A stretch of DNA of 64,000 nucleotides. Source: Proteus penneri. Its GTDB lineage: Bacteria; Pseudomonadota; Gammaproteobacteria; Enterobacterales; Enterobacteriaceae. Below, one piece after another: positions 30,755 through 41,446 of the stretch (its first letter is position 1; every line of letters begins with the position of its first letter). The position numbers were made by a program, and so were the translations under genes. Below the pieces are notes generated by a model. The model did not search any database. It saw only the letters and a program-made list of their open reading frames with translations, and was not told the origin of the DNA. Location of the stretch: the NCBI RefSeq assembly GCF_003144535.1, contig NZ_PHFJ01000001.1, positions 310,001 to 374,000 of the forward strand, given 5' to 3'.

Positions 30755-31639
30755 ATGCGTTGGAATGATCGCCGAAGAAGTGACAATGTTGAAGATAGAA
30801 GAGGGCAATCTTCCTCCGCATCTGGCGGTGGTAATCTCCCATTAGGATTAATTGCACTTTTACTGCGTACTAAATATGGTTTTGTAATAATTATTGTTTT
30901 AGTTATCGCCAGCTTTATGGGATTTGATTTTAACACATTAACGGGGAGCAACAATCAAGCCTCACAACGTAATGAGCAACAAACCGCACTTTATAATGAA
31001 GCTGCCGATTTTAGTAGTGTTATTTTAGCCAGTACTGAAGATTTTTGGCGAACAATTTTCGCACAAGCAGGAAAACAATATAGTGATCCTAAACTCGTGC
31101 TATATACCAATAGCACGACAACACAATGTGGAACTGGCACAAAAATAATGGGGCCATTTTATTGTCCCGCTGATCGAAAAATCTATCTTGATCTTTCCTT
31201 TTATAATGAAATGAAAAATAGCTTAGGTGGTGGTGGAGAATTTGCCCAAGGTTATGTGATTTCTCATGAAGTTGGGCATCATGTTCAGCATTTATTGGGT
31301 ATCACTAATCAAATGCGTGAACAACAACAAATGGCGCGTTCGAAAGCAGAGGTAAATCGTTTATCCGTAAAATTAGAGTTGCAAGCAGACTGTTTTGCTG
31401 GAATGTGGGGACGTTTTATTGCGGGTGAAGGTCGTATTGATGAAAGCGATTTATTAACTGCGATCAAAACGGCGCAAGCGATCGGTGATGACAAGTTACA
31501 GAAACAACAGCAAGGTTATGTTGTACCGGATAGTTTTACACACGGCACGGCAGAACAGCGCAAGACTTGGTTTATGAGAGGCTATAACAGTGGTAGCATC
31601 AAATCTTGCGATACATTTGCTTCTTCGTCTTTGAACTAA
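30755..31639 (+). CDS. ypfJ: YpfJ, membrane-anchored neutral zinc metallopeptidase family
   Basis: 294 residues (E. coli 287). N-terminus MRWNDRRRSDNVEDRR, a Gly/Ser-rich linker, one membrane segment (about 41-57), then a periplasmic zinc-peptidase-like domain with H171-E-V-G-H175 and a third metal-binding region in LELQADCFAG. No substrate is known for this family. Followed after 61 bases by a yeaL-family gene and then tmcA, the latter being its neighbour in E. coli. Confidence 0.93.
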   Translation: MRWNDRRRSDNVEDRRGQSSSASGGGNLPLGLIALLLRTKYGFVIIIVLVIASFMGFDFNTLTGSNNQASQRNEQQTALYNEAADFSSVILASTEDFWRTIFAQAGKQYSDPKLVLYTNSTTTQCGTGTKIMGPFYCPADRKIYLDLSFYNEMKNSLGGGGEFAQGYVISHEVGHHVQHLLGITNQMREQQQMARSKAEVNRLSVKLELQADCFAGMWGRFIAGEGRIDESDLLTAIKTAQAIGDDKLQKQQQGYVVPDSFTHGTAEQRKTWFMRGYNSGSIKSCDTFASSSLN

Positions 31640-31700
31640 TACCATTCGTCGGTAACTATAAGATAATTAACGCTATAAAGCGAAAGGCTTAGGAACAAAC

Positions 31701-32153
31701 ATGAGTAACGTTGATCCCTCACTATTAATTTTGCTGGTTCTCGCAGGACTTGGCATTATTAGTCATAATATGACTGTAACGTTAGCTATGCTGGCTTTGC
31801 TAGTCATTAAAATCACACCATTAAACCAATATTTTCCTGTTGTTGAAAAATATGGCATGACCATCGGGATCTTAATTCTGACGATTGGGGTAATGACACC
31901 TATTGCAACGGGGCGTATTTCAGGACAAGAAGTGCTTAACTCATTCTTAAATTGGAAATCACTATTAGCGATTGCTATTGGTATTGCTGTTTCTTGGTTG
32001 GGCGCTAGAGGTGTTTCTTTAATGAATAACCAACCTTCAACGGTTGCCGGCTTATTAGTAGGAACGGTTATTGGAGTAGCGCTTTTTCGGGGTGTACCTG
32101 TTGGGCCATTAATTGCAGCTGGTATTCTTTCATTGTTAATCGGTAAATCCTAG
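31701..32153 (+). CDS. yeaL: YeaL-family (DUF441) inner-membrane protein
   Basis: 150 residues (E. coli YeaL 148), four or five membrane helices, with the very conserved [21 protein letters not shown] and [14 protein letters not shown] motifs. Function unknown. In E. coli yeaL is elsewhere; here it sits between ypfJ and tmcA, with tmcA beginning two bases after its stop, so the two are co-expressed. The ATG at 31701 has AAAGGCTTAGGAAC upstream. Confidence 0.92.
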   Translation: MSNVDPSLLILLVLAGLGIISHNMTVTLAMLALLVIKITPLNQYFPVVEKYGMTIGILILTIGVMTPIATGRISGQEVLNSFLNWKSLLAIAIGIAVSWLGARGVSLMNNQPSTVAGLLVGTVIGVALFRGVPVGPLIAAGILSLLIGKS

Positions 32154-32155
32154 CT

Positions 32156-34204
32156 GTGTCATTTTCCCATTTACATCAATATCAGCAAAAATTAGCTCAA
32201 TTAGGGCAACGCCAATTACTGTTATTAGCGGGTAAACCTGCATGGCAAACAGAACAAATCCAGCAAATTATCCAATTATGCCAAGGTGATTGGATAACGA
32301 TTTCCTCCAGTAAGCCTAATGCAATTTTACCTGATCATGCTATTCGCCTATTAGGGCGTGAGTTCTTACATGCTGTTTTTGATGCTAATGAGGGATTTAA
32401 TACCGATGCTTTAGCGATGTTAACGGGCACATTAAAAGCCGGTAGTTTATTGATCTTGTGCTTACCCGATATTGAGAATTGGGATAGCTACATAGATAAC
32501 GATAGTCAGCGCTGGAATGATGCTCAAGGTGTACTTTCAACACCAAATTTTATGGAATGGCTAAAAGATATCACGTTAGGTGATAGTCAAGTGATTGTAT
32601 GGCAACAATCAACGCCATTTCAATTACCCACATTGATTGAAAAAGCTAAACCTTGGGCGCTTCCACAGGGTAAACCGACCGCAGAACAGCAAGTTATTTT
32701 AGATAAATTGCTCCTATCGACATCGGGTGTTTGGAGTGTTATTGCACCAAGAGGTCGAGGAAAATCAGCGCTTGCTGGTATGTTTATCGAGCAATATCAA
32801 GGAAATGTATTGGTATGTGCGCCAGCTAAAAATAGTACAGATGTTTTATCTTCACACACCAACAAAGCTATTTCATTTTATTCCCCTGATAATTTATTAG
32901 CGCAGTGTATAAATAACGAAATTCAAAGTGATTGGCTGATTATTGATGAGGCGGCTTCTGTGCCCATTGCACAATTAGAAGCGTTGTGTGGTTACTTTCC
33001 TAATGTATTAATGACAACCACAGTACAAGGTTATGAAGGAACTGGCCGCGGTTTTATGCTTAAATTAGGAGACAACATTCCTAATTTGCGTACCTATCAA
33101 TTACAAATACCTATTCGTTGGGCTAAAGATTGCCCATTAGAAAATTGGCTTAATCAGTTGTTACTGCTTGATGAGCCAGAATACAATTTTGATTGTCAGC
33201 AACAAGGTGATGTCGATATCCAACAGCTTCAAGGAAATTGGCATAATAATATTCCACAATTACATGGTTTTTATCAACTTCTTACTAGTGCGCATTATCG
33301 AACAACACCACTTGATCTACGACGTTTACTTGATGGTCGAAAACAGCGTTATTGGTCAGCATCAATCAATAAAAAGATCGTAGGTGCTGTGTGGTGTATC
33401 GAAGAAGGGGGATTACCTTTCAAACTTGCTCACGATGTTTGGTTAGGTATTCGTCGGCCTAGAGGTAATCTGGTTGCTCAATCATTAGTCACCTATGGTT
33501 TAACACCGGATGCGATGTGTTTAAACTCATTGCGTATCAGTCGTATCGCTGTTTTACCTCAATATCGGCGGCAAAAAATTGCTGCGACTTTGATTGCTAA
33601 TATTGTAAAAGAGAGTCAAAAACAGGCTGTTGATTATCTTTCAGTGAGCTTTGGTTACACTGAGACATTAGTGCAGTTTTGGATGCAATGTGGTTTTCAA
33701 ATAGTACGACTGGGGGTACATAAAGAGGCAAGTAGCGGATGTTATACCGCAATGGCGATTTATCCACTAACTGAAAAAGGCGAGCAGCTATTGCGCTCGT
33801 CTTTAAGTGCCTTTGCTTTGCAATATCAGCAGATAGAACGGCAAACAAAGCTCTGCTTAGCAGATAAGTCAATACCAAGTCATAGTGCGACAGCACAAGA
33901 TAATTGGTTAATGATGGCGGGTTTTGCCTTTGCTCATCGTTCAGTTCTTACTGTTTATGAGAGTGTTGCTAACTTTCTGGTCGGTTATGAGCAACACTAT
34001 CCGTTATTAGTCGCTTTTTTTGTAGACAATAAATCAGTTGAACAGTGTGTGGCTGAGTTTTCTTTATCAGGAAAAAAAGTCTTAACCAAGCAATTAAGAG
34101 AGCAATGTGCGCAATTAATGGCTGAAAAAGATGCTCAATTAACATCGCGTTATCAACAATGGTTATCTACTTATTCTCATCCTTCTTGTTTTGATTTTGT
34201 TTAG
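32156..34204 (+). CDS. tmcA: tRNA(Met) cytidine acetyltransferase TmcA
   Basis: Makes N4-acetylcytidine at the wobble base of elongator tRNA-Met using acetyl-CoA and ATP. 682 residues (E. coli 671). An N-terminal domain (1-165), a RecD-like helicase module with Walker [10 protein letters not shown] (198-206) and Walker B LIIDEAAS (about 260), a GNAT acetyltransferase domain (about 370-540) with [17 protein letters not shown], and a C-terminal tRNA-binding domain. Start is GTG. The 3' end overlaps the end of ypfN on the other strand by 38 bases. Confidence 0.95.
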   Translation: MSFSHLHQYQQKLAQLGQRQLLLLAGKPAWQTEQIQQIIQLCQGDWITISSSKPNAILPDHAIRLLGREFLHAVFDANEGFNTDALAMLTGTLKAGSLLILCLPDIENWDSYIDNDSQRWNDAQGVLSTPNFMEWLKDITLGDSQVIVWQQSTPFQLPTLIEKAKPWALPQGKPTAEQQVILDKLLLSTSGVWSVIAPRGRGKSALAGMFIEQYQGNVLVCAPAKNSTDVLSSHTNKAISFYSPDNLLAQCINNEIQSDWLIIDEAASVPIAQLEALCGYFPNVLMTTTVQGYEGTGRGFMLKLGDNIPNLRTYQLQIPIRWAKDCPLENWLNQLLLLDEPEYNFDCQQQGDVDIQQLQGNWHNNIPQLHGFYQLLTSAHYRTTPLDLRRLLDGRKQRYWSASINKKIVGAVWCIEEGGLPFKLAHDVWLGIRRPRGNLVAQSLVTYGLTPDAMCLNSLRISRIAVLPQYRRQKIAATLIANIVKESQKQAVDYLSVSFGYTETLVQFWMQCGFQIVRLGVHKEASSGCYTAMAIYPLTEKGEQLLRSSLSAFALQYQQIERQTKLCLADKSIPSHSATAQDNWLMMAGFAFAHRSVLTVYESVANFLVGYEQHYPLLVAFFVDNKSVEQCVAEFSLSGKKVLTKQLREQCAQLMAEKDAQLTSRYQQWLSTYSHPSCFDFV

Positions 34205-34376
34205 GCCAATCATCTTCATCATCCCATTTATCATTAAAATCACGATGTGGAGGCAACTTCCGCTTATTTTTAAGAAATTGCTTGGGATCGATTTTGTTCA
34301 TATCTTTAATAGCATTAATAATAATTCCTACTAAAAGAATTAAAATTATCCACCAATAGTCAGCAAACCAGTGCAT
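34167..34376 (-). CDS. ypfN: YpfN family (UPF0370) small membrane protein
   Basis: 69 residues (E. coli YpfN 66): one membrane segment (about 5-23), then a charged tail with the conserved [19 protein letters not shown]. Function unknown. The match to E. coli YpfN is unmistakable over most of its length. It is convergent with tmcA and its last 12 codons overlap the tmcA 3' end, so the two messages are complementary there. In E. coli it lies next to dapE, as here with two genes inserted. Confidence 0.93.
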   Translation of the reverse strand: MHWFADYWWIILILLVGIIINAIKDMNKIDPKQFLKNKRKLPPHRDFNDKWDDEDDWPKQNQNKKDENK

Positions 34377-34474
34377 AAATAAGCCTTATATTTTAAAATT
34401 GTTGTTGAGAATGAGGATCTTTTTTATTTGGTCTATAAAATAACGCAATAAAGCATAGGTTGGAAAAACACAGC

Positions 34475-34858
34475 ATGAAACGGGTATTACTAATTATAGC
34501 AGGTTGGTTATGTGTTGGATTAGCCACATTAGGTGTTATTTTGCCTGTGTTACCTACTACACCTTTCTTATTACTTGCGGCATGGTGTTTTTCTCGTTCG
34601 TCAAAGCGTTTCCATTATTGGTTACTTTATCGCTCTTGGTTCGGTCCTTATTTACGATATTGGCAAACTTATCGCGCTATGCCTAAAGGGGCAAAACCTA
34701 AAGCTATTTTAGTGATCTTAATTACCTTTGCAATTTCACTATGGTTTGTGTCTATGCTTTGGGTCAGGATCTTATTACTGATAATCTTAGGTTGTTTATT
34801 GATCTTTATGTGGAGACTTCCTGTTAATGATCAACAAGAAGCTCCATATGAAAAATAA
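34475..34858 (+). CDS. ybaN: YbaN-family (DUF454) inner-membrane protein
   Basis: 127 residues (E. coli YbaN 125) with about three to four hydrophobic segments and the DUF454 signature GVILPVLPTTPFLLLAAWCF followed by RSSKRFHYWLL. Function unknown. The ATG at 34475 is chosen over the in-frame TTG at 34460. It converges on the M15 peptidase gene with only two bases between stop codons. Confidence 0.88.
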   Translation: MKRVLLIIAGWLCVGLATLGVILPVLPTTPFLLLAAWCFSRSSKRFHYWLLYRSWFGPYLRYWQTYRAMPKGAKPKAILVILITFAISLWFVSMLWVRILLLIILGCLLIFMWRLPVNDQQEAPYEK

Positions 34859-34860
34859 CA

Positions 34861-35529
34861 TTATTCAGGCAAAATAATGTAACGAGCAAATATCTCGTCA
34901 AGATTAGCTAATAGCCACTGTTTACCATCAATATTCTCTTCTTCTAACACAGATTTTAGAATATCAGGTGTATAAGCAAGAGACGCTTCATGAGATAGAG
35001 GCCAATAACTGATATGCCAAGGTTCGTAAGCAATATCGCTCTCTTTATGAGTAAAAGGGCGATAAAAATCATACGCTGACATATTTTCTGTTAACCATTC
35101 ATTAAGTTCTGCAAAATAGCCACCATCCTCGTATTCCCAAGGTTCTAATTGTAATGACTGGCCTTCAGGTAAACGAAAAGGATCATAAATATCAATCTCA
35201 GTACCCCAATGATGACGACTTGCACCAGGTAACGCTGACCACTTTAAAATCGCGATACAGCGTTCACCTTCTGATAATGCATGAATATCTATTGGTTGAC
35301 TTTGTGCATCTAAAACAGGGCGAGTGCCTTCAAATTTGCCATTCCATATTGCTAATTGGCGATTAAAATCACGGAAAGAGCTGGCTGGCATTAATTTAAA
35401 GCCAGCTTTCGTGGCTTGTTGTTGTAATGCTAAAAAAGCCTTAGTGGCATTAAATTGTAAGCGATGCTGACCGGATAAAGTGACTAAATGGTCAGTAGAA
35501 CGGCCTGTTAGCATTAAAGGCGTTATCAT
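34861..35529 (-). CDS. M15B (VanY-like) D-Ala-D-Ala carboxypeptidase family protein
   Basis: 222 residues. The zinc-peptidase motif [10 protein letters not shown] (about 104-113: SxHxxGxxxD form) and the C-terminal EPWHISYW histidine are intact, and SFRDFNRQ matches the VanY start. No signal peptide or membrane segment is visible, odd for an enzyme expected to cut peptidoglycan stem peptides, so it may act on cytoplasmic precursors or recycled muropeptides. Its ATG overlaps the dapE stop (ATGA), so it is translationally coupled to dapE, which makes the diaminopimelate of those peptides. Confidence 0.85.
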   Translation of the reverse strand: MITPLMLTGRSTDHLVTLSGQHRLQFNATKAFLALQQQATKAGFKLMPASSFRDFNRQLAIWNGKFEGTRPVLDAQSQPIDIHALSEGERCIAILKWSALPGASRHHWGTEIDIYDPFRLPEGQSLQLEPWEYEDGGYFAELNEWLTENMSAYDFYRPFTHKESDIAYEPWHISYWPLSHEASLAYTPDILKSVLEEENIDGKQWLLANLDEIFARYIILPE

Positions 35530-36656
35530 AAAATAAGTTGCTCCATAACCCGCTGATAAATTCGGCTAAGTTGTTGTAAATCGGCTGCATTAACGCATTC
35601 ATTAACTTTATGAATTGTTGCGTTAACTGGGCCTAACTCGACAACTTGCGCTCCCATTTGGGCAATAAATCGACCATCAGAAGTCCCTCCACTGGTGGAG
35701 AGTTCTGGTTCTAAATTGGTGTAATGTTTAACGGAGTAACATACAGCTTCAAGTAATTTTCCTTGCCCAGTAATAAAAGGCTGACCAGATAAAGACCATT
35801 CCAGCTGATAGCGAAGTTGGTGTTTTTGTAATAACGCCTCTGTACGTTGGCGAATTTCTTCATCTGTAATAGCCGTACTAAAACGGAAATTAAATTGAAT
35901 AAATAGCTCACCAGGGATCACATTATTACTGCCTGTACCGGCATGGATATTGGCAATTTGCATTGTGGTCGCCGGGAAAAATTCGTTACCTTCATCCCAA
36001 ACCGTATTAATGAGTTCTTGGATAAAAGGAGAGGCAAGATGGATAGGATTCTCTGCAAGGTGAGGGTAAGCGACATGACCTTGTACACCTTGAATAATTA
36101 AATTTGCTGTTATTGAGCCTCGACGACCATTTTTTACCATATCACCTAAATGATGTTGGCTCGAAGGCTCACCCACAAGGCAATAATCGAGGCGTTCGCC
36201 ACGTGACATTAAAGATTGTACGACTTTCACCGTACCATCTGTGGCTTTAGCTTCTTCATCTGAAGTAATTAAAAAAGCAAGCCGTCCACGGTGATCCGGA
36301 TAAGAGTGAACAAAACGTTCAGCCGCGACAATCATGGCAGCAAGCGAGCCTTTCATATCTGCTGCTCCGCGCCCATATAACATTCCATCACGAATAGAGG
36401 GTTCAAAAGGCGGGTTATCCCACAAATTAGGATCACCTGTTGGTACAACATCAGTATGACCAGCAAAAGCCAGTGTTTCACCTTCACCACCACGGCAAGC
36501 CCAGAAGTTTTCAGTCTCACCGAAAGGCATTCTTTCAATCGTAAAACCAAGAGGAGTTAGCCTATCGATAATCAATTGTTGGCAACCTTGATCGTCAGGA
36601 CTTATCGAAGGGCGTGAAATTAATTGTTGTGCAAGTTCAATAACAGGACAGGACAT
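35526..36656 (-). CDS. dapE: Succinyl-diaminopimelate desuccinylase
   Basis: Zinc enzyme of lysine and diaminopimelate synthesis. 376 residues (E. coli 375). Metal and catalytic residues fall at the usual places: H67 and D69 in AGHTDVVP, D100 in RGAADMKG, E134-E135 in TSDEEAKA, and the late histidine in NATIHKVNE. It follows yffB after five bases, as in E. coli, and is coupled by a 4-base overlap to the M15 peptidase gene. Confidence 0.96.
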   Translation of the reverse strand: MSCPVIELAQQLISRPSISPDDQGCQQLIIDRLTPLGFTIERMPFGETENFWACRGGEGETLAFAGHTDVVPTGDPNLWDNPPFEPSIRDGMLYGRGAADMKGSLAAMIVAAERFVHSYPDHRGRLAFLITSDEEAKATDGTVKVVQSLMSRGERLDYCLVGEPSSQHHLGDMVKNGRRGSITANLIIQGVQGHVAYPHLAENPIHLASPFIQELINTVWDEGNEFFPATTMQIANIHAGTGSNNVIPGELFIQFNFRFSTAITDEEIRQRTEALLQKHQLRYQLEWSLSGQPFITGQGKLLEAVCYSVKHYTNLEPELSTSGGTSDGRFIAQMGAQVVELGPVNATIHKVNECVNAADLQQLSRIYQRVMEQLIL

Positions 36657-36661
36657 AAATA

Positions 36662-37033
36662 TTAGGCTCCTGTAAAGGTCAAATAGTCATTGGTATTAAA
36701 ACCGACAATAAAACGGTTATCTGATGAGACAAGAATAGGGCGCTTAATGATGGCGGGTTTATCTAACATCAACGAGATTGCAGAGGTAACATCAGTGATT
36801 GCATTTTTTTCTTCATCGGATAATTGGCGCCAAGTTGTTCCTCTTTTATTCACAAGTGTCTGCCAATCTAAATTTTCTGTAAAGGTGCGTAATAATGCTT
36901 CCGTCAAACCCTCTTTGCGGTAATCATGAAACGCGTAAGGAATATGATTATCATCTAACCATTTACGCGCTTTTTTGATGGTATCGCAATTTTTTATGCC
37001 GTACATGGTATATGTCAGGTTTGTCGTGGACAT
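36662..37033 (-). CDS. yffB: YffB, ArsC/Spx-family thioredoxin-fold protein
   Basis: From the ATG at 37033 (AAGGAAA upstream) 123 residues; E. coli YffB 118. It keeps [16 protein letters not shown] with Cys16, HDYRKEG and AIIKRPIL. A glutathione-dependent thiol reductase role has been suggested for the family. Second ArsC-like protein in the window (with yfgD) but of a different subgroup. First gene of yffB-dapE-M15. Confidence 0.92.
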   Translation of the reverse strand: MSTTNLTYTMYGIKNCDTIKKARKWLDDNHIPYAFHDYRKEGLTEALLRTFTENLDWQTLVNKRGTTWRQLSDEEKNAITDVTSAISLMLDKPAIIKRPILVSSDNRFIVGFNTNDYLTFTGA

Positions 37034-37239
37034 GATATTTTCCTTATATGACAATACGTAATATTAGTATTGATGAGAATGAGTGTTATACAATTCCAAA
37101 ATAACAGCTTTTGGTGTAGTGAAAAATCCTATTTACATTATAAAATATATCGGATATTAAACTGTCACGTTAGTGTAACGAATTGTGTAGCGTAGGGTAA
37201 TATAAATACGAATAAAGATTTCCGTTGGTAAAAGAAAAT

Positions 37240-37800
37240 ATGAAAAGTATTTCACTGAGTCTTATATTGCTTTTACTCTCTTCTTTTAGTTGGGCTGATG
37301 AAGAACAAGATGACCCAAAAGTTGATGAGTATAAAATAGCCTTAGAGGCCTTTTTTAACAGTGATTATTTATTGTGTTTGGGCGAAGGGAAATGGCCTGT
37401 CTACAGCAATGAAGATGATGCACCATGGGTTTTAGAAAGAATGCATGCATTAGTTGAAGCAGGATTGATTGAACAAACCGAAAATGGAGAAGAATGGGTG
37501 TTTAATCTTAGTGATAAAGGACGTAAAGCTTGGCAACCTTATCAAGACTTCTGCTATGGTCACCTTTTTATTAGTCAGATAAAAGAAATTCAGCCAATAG
37601 ACTCAGGTAAAAGTAAAATTTATTTCTATTATGGTGTAAGAGGTATCCCTTCATGGGCAACCAATGAGGAAATACAATCCGCCTTTAGCGAACTTGATAT
37701 TGTGATTAATGGAATAAATCGAGAGCTGTATCAGCTTAATATCGAAAAATTACCTGATAACCATTTTAAAGTATTGAGTTATCCAGTACCGATTGAGTAA
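37240..37800 (+). CDS. Secreted protein of unknown function
   Basis: From the ATG at 37240 the product has 186 residues: a signal peptide (about 1-19, ending FSWA), then an acidic start and a mixed alpha/beta domain with two cysteines (in LLCLGEG and DFCYGH) that could form a disulfide in the periplasm. I do not recognise a family. It stands alone between yffB and narP; a shared hairpin separates it from narP. The exact start is uncertain because a TTG five codons upstream is also in frame. Confidence 0.7.
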   Translation: MKSISLSLILLLLSSFSWADEEQDDPKVDEYKIALEAFFNSDYLLCLGEGKWPVYSNEDDAPWVLERMHALVEAGLIEQTENGEEWVFNLSDKGRKAWQPYQDFCYGHLFISQIKEIQPIDSGKSKIYFYYGVRGIPSWATNEEIQSAFSELDIVINGINRELYQLNIEKLPDNHFKVLSYPVPIE

Positions 37801-37848
37801 TACATGATTTAACATAAATTTAAATGGAATGTTAAAGCGATATATCTT

Positions 37849-37874
37849 ATTACCCCGACCCAGTGTCGGGGTAA
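37849..37874. terminator. Hairpin between convergent genes
   Basis: Perfect 11-bp stem (ATTACCCCGAC / GTCGGGGTAAT) with loop CCAGT between the secreted protein gene and narP. No clear T tract on either side, so termination is probable but not proven. Confidence 0.6.
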
Positions 37875-37879
37875 TACGT

Positions 37880-38503
37880 TTAGTACTGATGCTTAATAAG
37901 AATAAGACTGGCAGCTAAACGAGACGTGACTTGCAATTTCTTTAAAATATTACGAATGTGAACTTTCACTGTTTCTTCTGAAATAAATAAATTTTCAGCA
38001 ATTTGCTTATTTTTCATTCCAGCAGACACTTCATGAAGTACATCCAACTCTCTTTTAGTCAATGCTGAAAGTGGATCAGAATAGTTTTGTCTAAGCTGAA
38101 TATATTGCCACACTCGCTCACTATAAACCGGATGTCCAACAGCCGCTTTGCGTAGGCTAAGTAATAGCATATCTAACTCACACTCTTTTAAGAGATAACC
38201 GTTTGCGCCTGCATCCAACGCAGCGTAAACATCATTACGTGAATCAGAAACGGATAAAACAAGAACATAAGATGTTAAACCAGAGCGACGAAGTGTTCGA
38301 ATAATATCAATACCTGAACGCCCTTGTAGATTTAAATCCATCATAATTAAATCTGGATTTAACTGTTTTGCAGCGGTTACCGCCTCTTGAGCATTGCCAC
38401 TTTCGCTTACTACGACAAAATCTTTGTCTTTTTCTAGCAATAGCCGTAATCCATATCTCATGATAGGGTGATCATCCACTATCATAATTGAGTAGCTAGG
38501 CAT
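37880..38503 (-). CDS. narP: NarP-type nitrate/nitrite response regulator
   Basis: 207 residues (E. coli NarP 215). Receiver domain (1-120) with the acidic pocket D10-D11, phosphoacceptor D56 in MMDLNLQG and Lys in YLLKE; a LuxR-type helix-turn-helix (about 143-205) with LTKRELDVLHE and EETVKVHIRNILKKL. I start at the ATG at 38503, preceded by GGGAGAGGGG. No sensor kinase is adjacent. In E. coli the nitrate sensor gene narQ lies in this neighbourhood (near yffB), whereas narP is elsewhere. A near-perfect NarP site lies 418 bases upstream. Confidence 0.9.
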   Translation of the reverse strand: MPSYSIMIVDDHPIMRYGLRLLLEKDKDFVVVSESGNAQEAVTAAKQLNPDLIMMDLNLQGRSGIDIIRTLRRSGLTSYVLVLSVSDSRNDVYAALDAGANGYLLKECELDMLLLSLRKAAVGHPVYSERVWQYIQLRQNYSDPLSALTKRELDVLHEVSAGMKNKQIAENLFISEETVKVHIRNILKKLQVTSRLAASLILIKHQY

Positions 38504-39058
38504 AACCCCTCTCCCTAAAAAAAATAATAATGTGCGTAATCTTTCCAAGCGCAGAAAATAAAAAAGTAAATTCCAAATGAGGAATAAAAATTAGAATCAG
38601 ATATCTTATTAAAACAATAAGAAAATAAAATTGACGGTTGGCAATATTACACCAATTATTGTTACGGGTAAAAAAGAAAATAACCGAAAAGACTAACAAA
38701 AAATCTAACTCTATAAAATCTTTATAGTTACAATGAGTTGTAAAGAAGAGAGCCTATATTAAAAATAATCAACAAGTGAAAACAGTTATTGTTTTTTTAA
38801 ACTATATAAAAAATTTAATTATTTTAAATGTTAATTTAATACCTGGTAAATAATAAACAAATATTGTCTTTTTTCTGTTCGAGTTTATTACAACGATGAA
38901 ATTAAATAGTGTTAATAGTATACCTATAACTAGGTATTAATTGTTTCTAATAAATCAAGTTTACTAATTTGAAAAAAGTGTCGTAGCCGTCATGATTTAA
39001 CGCTCCATTACCATTATACTAACGAAGCCCTTACCCTATTGATACAAAGGATATGAAG
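38504..39058. other. Regulatory intergenic region between divergent narP and maeB
   Basis: 555 AT-rich bases that must drive both genes. It contains the 7-2-7 site at 38921 but no credible gene; the short open frame on the minus strand at 38496-38699 is low-complexity and lacks coding character. Confidence 0.55.
38921..38936. promoter_or_regulatory. Putative NarP/NarL 7-2-7 binding site
   Basis: TACCTAT AA CTAGGTA: the left heptamer fits TACYYMT at 7 of 7 positions, the right heptamer fits its inverted form at 6 of 7, with the two-base spacing that NarP requires. It lies 122 bases before the maeB start. Confidence 0.6.
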
Positions 39059-41341
39059 ATGGAAGACAAATTAAAACAAAGCGCTCTAGATTTTCATGAA
39101 TTTCCCGTACCTGGCAAAATCACAGTAACACCAACAAAACCACTCATAACCCAACGTGATTTAGCATTAGCTTATTCACCAGGCGTCGCTGTTCCTTGTT
39201 TAGAAATTGCAGCAAATCCTCTTGCTGCTTATCGCTATACGGCAAAAGGTAACCTTGTCGCGGTGATTTCAAATGGTACTGCGGTACTCGGACTTGGAAA
39301 TATCGGCGCTTTAGCAGGTAAGCCTGTAATGGAAGGTAAAGGCGTTTTGTTTAAGAAGTTTTCTGGCGTTGATGTTTTTGACATTGAAGTTAATGAAACA
39401 GATCCTGATAAACTTGTTGATATTATTGCGTCATTAGAGCCAACATTTGGTGGTATTAACCTCGAAGATATTAAAGCACCAGAGTGTTTCTATATTGAGA
39501 AAAAACTTCGTGAGAGAATGAATATTCCTGTATTCCATGATGATCAGCATGGTACAGCGATTATTTCTACAGCCGCTATTCTCAATGGCTTGCGCATTAT
39601 TAAAAAAGAGATTAGCAAAGTAAAATTAGTGGTATCAGGAGCGGGTGCCGCGTCAATTGCGTGTATGAATTTATTAGTTGCTTTAGGGCTAGCACGCGAA
39701 AACATCACAGTATGTGATTCTAAAGGGGTTATCTATCGTGGCCGTGAAGCTAATATGGCAGAAACCAAAGCTGCTTATGCGATTGAAGATAACGGCACTC
39801 GCACATTAGATGATGTTATTAATGATGCTGATATTTTCTTAGGTTGTTCAGGGCCTGGCGTATTAACGCAAGAAATGGTCAAGAAAATGGCACGCGATCC
39901 ACTTATTCTCGCGCTTGCAAATCCAGAGCCTGAAATTTTACCACCACTAGCAAAAGCGGTACGTTCTGATGCAATTATCTGTACTGGTCGTTCTGACTAC
40001 CCAAATCAGGTTAATAACGTATTGTGTTTCCCCTTCATCTTCCGTGGTGCATTAGACGTTGGTGCGACGACAATTAATGAAGAGATGAAACTTGCTTGTG
40101 TTCATGCGATAGCCGAATTAGCGTTAGCTGAACAAAACGAAGAAGTCGCTTCAGCGTATGGTGATCAAGAGCTTTCTTTTGGTCCAGAATACATTATTCC
40201 AAAACCGTTTGATCCACGCTTGATTGTGAAAATTGCGCCAGCCGTTGCAAAAGCAGCAATGGATTCTGGTGTTGCAACACGCCCAATTGAGGATTTCTCT
40301 GCTTATATCGAACACCTTAATGAGTTTGTTTATAAAACGAACTTATTTATGAAACCTATTTTCTCTCAAGCGAAAAAAGAGAAAAAACGTATTGTGTTAG
40401 CAGAAGGGGAAGAAAACCGCGTACTGCATGCAACTCAAGAATTAGTCACATTAGGATTAGCCTCACCAATCTTAATTGGTCGCCCTAGTGTGATTGAAAT
40501 GCGTATTCAGAAATTGGGTTTACATATTAAAGCGGGTAAAGACTTTGAAGTGGTGAATAATGAAAATGACCCACGTTTCAAAGAATATTGGCAAGAATAT
40601 CATCAAATTATGAAACGTCGCGGTGTATCACAAGAGCAAGCTCGCCGTGCAATGATTGGCAATCCAACACTTATTGGCGCCATTATGGTTCGCAGAGGTG
40701 AAGCAGATGGTTTGATTTGCGGTACAGTAGGGAGCTATGCAGAACACTTCGAAATCTACAAAAATGTGTTTGGTTTACGTGAAGGTATGGAAACGGCAGG
40801 AGCAATGAATGCCCTGTTATTGCCAAGTGGTAATACTTTCATTACAGATACTTATGTTAATGAAGATCCAACAGCCGAACAACTCGCCGATATTACTCTG
40901 ATGGCAGCGGACACTATTCGCCGCTTTGGTATTGAACCAAAAGCAGCGCTAGTTTCTCGCTCAAGTTTTGGCTCTTTTGATAGCCCATCATCAATTAAAC
41001 TTAGAAAAGCATTAGAGATAATCAAACAACGTGCACCTGAATTAGAAATTGATGGTGAAATGCATGCCGATGCGGCATTAGTAGAGTCTATTCGCCGTGA
41101 TGTGATGCCAGACAGCCCATTAAAAGGCTCTGCAAACTTGTTAGTTATGCCAACAATGGAAGCGGCACGTATTAGCTATAATTTACTACGTGTAACGAGT
41201 TCTGATGGTGTGACCGTAGGTCCAGTATTAATGGGTGTTGCTAAGCCAGCTCACATCCTAACGCCAATTGCGTCAGTACGTCGTATCGTAAATATGGTGG
41301 CATTAGCTGTTGTTGAAGCTCAGGCTCAATCTCAAAATTAA
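39059..41341 (+). CDS. maeB: NADP-dependent malic enzyme with C-terminal phosphotransacetylase-like domain
   Basis: Malate plus NADP gives pyruvate, CO2 and NADPH. 760 residues (E. coli MaeB 759). The N-terminal malic enzyme part (about 1-420: [23 protein letters not shown]-binding VVSGAGAAS) is followed by a phosphotransacetylase-like regulatory domain (about 430-755). The ATG at 39059 has AAGGAT seven bases upstream, and starts [15 protein letters not shown] as E. coli does; the ATG two codons earlier is too close to that site. Confidence 0.96.
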   Translation: MEDKLKQSALDFHEFPVPGKITVTPTKPLITQRDLALAYSPGVAVPCLEIAANPLAAYRYTAKGNLVAVISNGTAVLGLGNIGALAGKPVMEGKGVLFKKFSGVDVFDIEVNETDPDKLVDIIASLEPTFGGINLEDIKAPECFYIEKKLRERMNIPVFHDDQHGTAIISTAAILNGLRIIKKEISKVKLVVSGAGAASIACMNLLVALGLARENITVCDSKGVIYRGREANMAETKAAYAIEDNGTRTLDDVINDADIFLGCSGPGVLTQEMVKKMARDPLILALANPEPEILPPLAKAVRSDAIICTGRSDYPNQVNNVLCFPFIFRGALDVGATTINEEMKLACVHAIAELALAEQNEEVASAYGDQELSFGPEYIIPKPFDPRLIVKIAPAVAKAAMDSGVATRPIEDFSAYIEHLNEFVYKTNLFMKPIFSQAKKEKKRIVLAEGEENRVLHATQELVTLGLASPILIGRPSVIEMRIQKLGLHIKAGKDFEVVNNENDPRFKEYWQEYHQIMKRRGVSQEQARRAMIGNPTLIGAIMVRRGEADGLICGTVGSYAEHFEIYKNVFGLREGMETAGAMNALLLPSGNTFITDTYVNEDPTAEQLADITLMAADTIRRFGIEPKAALVSRSSFGSFDSPSSIKLRKALEIIKQRAPELEIDGEMHADAALVESIRRDVMPDSPLKGSANLLVMPTMEAARISYNLLRVTSSDGVTVGPVLMGVAKPAHILTPIASVRRIVNMVALAVVEAQAQSQN

Positions 41342-41369
41342 TTGTAACTAATTAAATAATTTCATCCAT

Positions 41370-41397
41370 AAAGCGCCTTTTATTAGGCGCTTTTTTT
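41370..41397 (+). terminator. Intrinsic terminator of maeB
   Basis: AAAGCGCC / GGCGCTTT stem with a run of T. Confidence 0.9.
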
Positions 41398-41446
41398 ATA
41401 CTATTGGAATAGATATAAAATATCAAATGCAAATTAATATAAGAAT

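Noticed and set aside
37034-37239. Search for a ypfM-like micro-gene, which lies beside yffB in E. coli
   Set aside because: No matching short frame on either strand.
38496-38699. 67-codon minus-strand open frame upstream of narP
   Set aside because: Low-complexity Phe/Ile-rich translation, overlaps the narP leader and start, no sign of selection.
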